From the NCBI GenBank assembly GCA_012845835.1, contig JABAKD010000002.1, positions 16,887,629 to 16,951,628 of the forward strand: a stretch of DNA of 64,000 nucleotides. The letters run 5' to 3'. This stretch comes from Undaria pinnatifida (lineage: Eukaryota; Sar; Phaeophyceae; Laminariales; Alariaceae). Below the pieces are notes generated by a model, which was not told where the DNA came from, made no database searches, and was given only the letters and a program-made list of their open reading frames with translations. Of the stretch, positions 63,745 through 64,000 are shown in pieces. The stretch's first letter is position 1; each line of letters begins with the position of its first letter. The position numbers and the translations under genes were made by a program.

Positions 63745-64000
63745 TGCCGGTTCTCGTAGCCACGTCCTCCCGGGAAGCGGTTCGCATGCCCACCAGGCCC
63801 GGGTCCGTGTCCTGGCGGTGGCGTTCTCTGTTGCTCCGGCGGTTGGCCCCGACTCCAACGCGCACCCGAGTCGTTTGGGTACGGTTGCTGTCGATATTTA
63901 CCTTCCGCCCCGCGCCCTCCTCCGCGTCCGGCGTACGGCCCGAGTCCCCGCGTCTACAGTTATTCGTGGAAGTCGCCGTAGTATCTGTCGAATTCTCGAC

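Overview
This is nuclear DNA from a eukaryote: two recognisable genes, one of them split by GT-AG introns, lie in a sea of transposon-derived repeats, microsatellites and G or C homopolymers. The PPR protein (about 20 tandem units, intronless, probably organelle-targeted), the glutaredoxin-2 family gene and the mix of Copia, LINE, tRNA-derived SINE and MITE sequences would suit a photosynthetic stramenopile such as a brown alga. That placement is an inference from protein style, not from a marker gene.

Layout. 1-5 kb: no gene; a G-rich interspersed element, CAG/CGG repeats and a reversed SINE remnant. 5.4-20.0 kb: a glutaredoxin-2 gene (four exons, plus strand) whose first intron is 12.4 kb long and holds at least eight kinds of repeat. 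20-38 kb: gene-poor repeat nest, including a MITE family (ends GACGCGTGCTACGA) with many copies, a 14-bp minisatellite, a 2-kb inverted-repeat-ended element packed with a TATCGATACCTATTG-like motif, a family of GCCTACGGCGA hairpins, and SINEs. 38.06-40.70 kb: the PPR gene, minus strand. 43.3-46.6 kb: coding-like exons on the minus strand that I cannot name. 46-53 kb: degenerate telomere-like repeats, tRNA-like SINE heads and tandem duplications. 53.6-54.2 kb: 5' part of a LINE with the start of its endonuclease domain. 56.5-57.7 kb: a possible internal exon and a 0.5-kb tandem duplication. 59.0-61.3 kb: an inverted full copy of the G-rich element and two copies of a 3'-poly(A) retroelement. 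62.1 kb: first exon of a small secreted-type protein. 62.6-63.75 kb: a MITE carrying an 83-bp TTAA-flanked insert, then two head-to-head fragments of a Copia protease region.

The two named genes have no evident link: glutaredoxin 2 is a thiol redox protein, the PPR protein an organellar RNA binder. Most of the information in the window is about transposable-element history: nested insertions with recoverable empty sites, tRNA-derived SINEs, and two short palindromic or near-palindromic words (TACCWGGTA and ACAGCAGT/ACTGCTGT) that recur far more often than chance. All repeat boundaries and counts were made by eye.
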